Shown: positions 58,252-64,000 of the stretch, piece by piece
Numbering within the stretch: position 1 is the first letter of the stretch
Layout of the letters: the number at the start of each line of letters is the position of its first letter
From: Hysterangium stoloniferum
Taxonomy: Eukaryota; Basidiomycota; Agaricomycetes; Hysterangiales; Hysterangiaceae
Reading direction: 5' to 3'
Length of the DNA: 64,000 nucleotides
NCBI GenBank assembly: GCA_015178975.1
Contig: WHVD01000121.1
Location: 62,001 to 126,000, forward strand
The notes under the pieces: model-generated
The model's input: only the letters and a program-made list of their open reading frames with translations
Databases searched by the model: none
Told to the model about the DNA's origin: nothing
Position numbers and translations under genes: made by a program

Positions 58252-58460
58252 CCTCACAATGTTCTGGGTGATCTTCAGCTACATATTGAAGTGTTTCAAC
58301 AATTTCTTCATCATTCAACATAAACCCTTCAAGTTTCAATAGCCTTTTCTTTTTTCCTTTTATACTCTTTTGACTCCGAAGTCGCACACCAATAGGTCCC
58401 TTACTCGGTATGGTCGGCTTAAGAAAGGTCTCATACTTAGAAAGGTCTCATACTTCAAAA
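58252..58460 (-). other. possible C-terminal fragment of an unknown protein
   Basis: Minus strand open stretch reading KYETFLKPTIPSKGPIG, RLRSQKSIKGKKKRLLKLEG and DEEIVETLQYVAEDHPE before TGA. The start of this reading is preceded by a tandem duplication of AAGGTCTCATACTT. No family recognised; probably a relic of a mobile element. Confidence 0.3.
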
Positions 58461-58549
58461 GACCTGACGTTATAATACTGATGCACACAAGACAATTCCA
58501 TAATGTATACAGTATAAATAGAATACCATAAAAATGATGACATAACAGC

Positions 58550-60793
<2,244 letters not shown>

Positions 60794-61253
60794 TGGAGCT
60801 CGGTCATCAATGGCCCTTCGCAAACACGCTTCAACCTGGATTTAAAGACCTTTTCATGTAATACTCACGTTGTTATAACCGTTATTATATCTAGACGTTG
60901 AGTGCTCTCTAGCCTGAGCCCTGGAGGGAGTGTGGTAGAAGATGAGGAAAGAAGGACTGGTTGTAGAAAACGACGAGCAACCTGATGCTTATGTAAACAC
61001 ACGATCACCCTCCGTCGGCCTGATTATCCGCAGAGTAGTCCCGAAAAGTACTTTGTTCGATCCAGCGAGCTCTACTATCGCGTTATGCATACTCAAAGCG
61101 GCTGGTCTTGCCTTCTATAATGACCGCACAAGGCCTTGAAGAATATCTCCATGTTGGATTAGTAAGCACGCAATAGTCCCTTTGTGCGCAGCCACACGGC
61201 CACGCGCGACCGCAGACAAAAGACGTGGTGTTCCATTGTTCCACTATTTCCTT
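60794..61253. other. intergenic, upstream of the GH47 gene
   Basis: Promoter side of the mannosidase gene. A 65-codon plus-strand frame (60942-61139) has no recognised domain and I do not call it a gene. Confidence 0.4.
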
Positions 61254-61550
61254 TGTTAAATGAAACATTTCTAGTACATTCTATTACAATTGCGTTATTG
61301 TTACCACTTTTCCTTTTGTTCTTAGATAGCTTAAATACAAGCCATCCTAGTTAGCATCACCTCAGCTATTTGGCATACTGCGTGCAAATACTGAGGTGAG
61401 ATAGTTATCATCACCTTTATCTAGTCTGTTACTTACTTTCATTACCTAGTTCATATTCTCGTATCTAGGTAATCAATCAGCTATTTGGCATACTGCGTGC
61501 AAATACTGAGTTCATATTCTCGTATCTAGTATCTTGCACCCATTCTCACA
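61254..61550 (+). repeat. 5' LTR of a Ty1/copia element
   Basis: TGTTAAATGAAAC to TTCTCACA, 297 bases. Contains two direct copies of a block of about 36 bases (CAGCTATTTGGCATACTGCG..., at 61362 and 61478) and of TTCATATTCTCGTATCTAG. It is followed by GGTTATTGGGCCCCACGC, where a primer-binding site would lie (perhaps TGGGCCCCACG). The other LTR is beyond the window. Confidence 0.7.
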
Positions 61551-61604
61551 GGTTATTGGGCCCCACGCTACACTACGCTTACTTCAAAATAACCATTTTT
61601 CGAA

Positions 61605-64000
61605 ATGTCCATTACAGCCACTTCCTTATCTGACTCTCTTCCATCCTCAATTCCCAAGCTTGATAACACTGGTGTAAACTGGGCCATTTTCGCAGTCCGT
61701 TTCCAAGACGCTATCGAAGCGAAAGGTTTTTGGGGCCACTTTGATGGCACTACCCCACGGCCAACTGAAGGGACCAAACCTACTGAAGAAGAGTTAGCTG
61801 CAATCACATTGTGGGACAAAAACGAAAAATCTGCCAAATCCTTGCTCACCCAAAAAATTCCTGACTCAACACTTATGAGGGTACATTCAAAGAAAACCGT
61901 AAAGGAACGTTGGAGCTCAATCATCTCTGAATACACAGAGAAGGGTGCTTATGCACAGATGGAGTTGAGAGCACGATTCCTTGAGATGCGGTGTGCAGAA
62001 AAGGCAAATGTACGAGAGTTTCTTGACACTCTGCGGGTCAAGAGGGAAGAATTAGCTTCTGTGGGAGTTGATATAGATGAAAAGGATTACTGTTCTACAA
62101 TCATTTCATCTCTCCCCATAGTGCTGTCAAATTTTGCTTCAAGTCAGTTAGCAGCAGCCTGGATGTGGAGCCCAACTGGCTCAATTTCACCAGACAAACT
62201 CATCACGCTTATTTCTGAAGAGTTCGAGCGTCAGAAGACACTGCGAGCCAGGTGTTCAGGAAAATCGAAGGATGATGAGAAAGATGAGGCATTGTTTGCC
62301 GGATCATCTAAAAAACCCCACGGTGTGTGCTGGAACTGCAATGAGAAGGGTCACAAGCAGGATGCATGTCCCAAACCAAAGAAGGAAGAAAAGAAAGATG
62401 ACGCATCTAAGAAGTCTAGTGGCTCTGCAAATGCTGCTATGGACTCCGATTCTGATAGTGAGGGTGTATTTGCTGCAGATGCTGAGTCTGTATTAGACTC
62501 TAGTGACAGCTTGCCCGACTTAGAGGCACGTACTGGAATGCCTCACGATACTGACATACCTGATCTATGGTCCATATCTGATTCCTCTTGTGCAGAAGAA
62601 TATTTCGATGACGACAAATCTGACTGGTTCTCTGTTGTTGGCGACAACTGCCATAATAGTGCCTGGGACTCCAATGAGTCAGCAAGCACCTGGAGTAAAA
62701 ATACAGATAACTCACCAGACACTGTCGCTGCAATAATATCTGATACTGAACATCCTACCACCCAGTTCTGCACTGAGTTAGTTGACTCAGGCTGCTCCTC
62801 TTCTATGACGCCATACCGTGAAGACTTGCTGAATTTTGTCAAAATTACCCCGAAGTCATTTCATGCTGCGAATAAGGATAGTTTTCAGGCTGTTGGCACA
62901 GGAGAACGTGTGTTGGACTTACCAAATGGTGTAAATACCTCCAAGTTGCACTTAACTGAGGTGCTGTACTCCCCTGAAGTGGGGTATACACTGATCTCCG
63001 TTGGACAGCTGGACGAAAAAGGTTTCACTGTAACCTTCGGCTGTGGCAAATGCATTATCCGAGACCCAGCAGGCATAATTGTGGGAGAAATACCCAGGTC
63101 AAAGAAGAACCTATATAAAAATGTTACTGAGAACGACTCTGCAAATGTAGCAGATGAAGAACTCACCGTGGATAAATTTCATTGGCGCATGGGCCACATT
63201 GCACCAGATGTTGCACGTCATTTGGTGGAAAAGGGTTTCATTACCGGTGTCAAATTAGAATGCTCATCAAGCGGAGACCCCTTTTTCTGCGAGTCTTGCA
63301 TCTATGCCAAGGCCACTAGGAAACCGATTGTAAAAATTCGTCAGGGTGAACGTGCTGAAAAATTCGGTGATGAGGTACATACCAATGTATGGGGACCTGC
63401 ACCAGTAGCAACAAAAGGGGGTAGATGTTACTATGTGACATTTACGGATGATAACACACGTTTCACTCACCTGCACCTCCTCCGCACCAAGGATGAAACC
63501 TTGGATGCCTACCGGAAATTCGAAGCCTGGTGTGCTACACAGCTTAATACGCCAATTAAGAAGTTGCACTCCGACAGGGGTGGCGAGTATTTGAGCAAAG
63601 CTTTTGAGTTACACCTAAAACAGAAGGGAACACAGCAGAAACTTACTGTCCATAACACCCCACAGCACAATGGCATTGCAGAGTGACGAAATTGTACCAT
63701 TCTTGAACGCATTCGTGCCCTCCTGCATGCAAGTGGCTTACCGAAGTCCTTGTGGGGCAAAGCTGCTCGTCATGTTATTTGGCTACTCAATAGAACGACA
63801 ACGAAGGCAGTGGGTGCCATGACGCCCTTTGAGGCCGTTTTCCAAAGAAAACCTGATTTGAAGGATTTGCGGGAATGGGGCGAGAAGGTCTGGGTCAAGG
63901 TTGAGAGCGGTGATAAATTGGGAGGGCGAGTGCGTGAGGGTCGATGGATGGGAATAGACGATCGCAGTAACGGCATTCGGGTTTATTGGCCTGCTACACA
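61605..64000 (+). pseudogene. Ty1/copia gag-pol (gag, protease, integrase), broken, runs off the right edge
   Basis: ATG at 61605, 55 bases after the LTR. Gag (copia type, LDNTGVNWAIFAVRFQ at the start) has a CCHC knuckle CWNCNEKGHKQDAC near residue 243. Aspartic protease ELVDSGCSSSM is near 390. The GAG-pre-integrase zinc region FHWRMGHIAPD...CESCIYAKATRKP is near 525-575. The integrase core has HTNVWGP near 592, where the family has Asp (HxDVWGP), so the first catalytic Asp is Asn. LHSDRGGEYL and PQHNGIAE keep the other two. A TGA follows at 63684-63686, after which the same frame continues open to 64000 (LERIRALLHASGLPKSLWGKA). RT and RNase H would lie beyond the window. Confidence 0.85.

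Noticed and set aside
60942-61139. 65-codon frame as a small gene divergent from GH47
   Set aside because: No domain, no homologous copy and no splice context; a chance frame of this size is expected.

Overview
The window reads as a transposon-rich stretch of a basidiomycete (Agaricomycete-like) genome. The evidence is spliced genes with short introns (47-65 bases, GT-AG), a DUF2235 hydrolase gene, a GH47 mannosidase, a fungal PD-(D/E)XK-like protein, and many Ty3/gypsy chromoviruses with C-terminal chromodomains. I found no bacterial features, rRNA, tRNA or CRISPR array.

Layout. 1-1713 (-): ten-exon DUF2235 gene running off the left edge. 2351-3037: solo LTR. 3387-18245: nest of retroelements made of old element D (3588-9190), a gag remnant E in three pieces, a solo LTR inside E, and near-intact element A (10579-18068, -, target duplication GATAA). 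18849-21594 (+): dead inverted paralog of the DUF2235 gene. 22025-22717: inverted-repeat MITE. About 22750-23683 plus 36812-37339: palindromic Tc1/mariner remnant split by decayed chromovirus F (23689-36811, +, TSD CTTGG), which itself carries three solo LTRs. 38099-52542: decayed element C (-) with element B (40043-47446, +, TSD GCCTG) inserted in it. 52800-53622: another solo LTR. 55134-60793: gene island with a small kinase-like gene, a PD-(D/E)XK-like protein and a spliced GH47 mannosidase. 61254-64000: 5' part of a Ty1/copia element.

Main result. Elements A, B and C carry, between pol and the 3' LTR and on the opposite strand, a separate gene with its own TATA box. In A and C it has two introns at matching places and encodes an acidic coiled-coil protein with a six-cysteine array that fits the fungal Zn2Cys6 spacing. 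A is intact; B and C are broken. The chromoviruses also show (i) an 11-base self-priming primer-binding site matched to an LTR segment 33-34 bases after a TATA box in two LTR families, and (ii) a conserved gag-pol junction with A6, a 6-base spacer and a covarying stem-loop, as expected for -1 frameshifting. Decay in the window looks CpG-directed: six of the seven differences between the two LTRs of A are CpG transitions.
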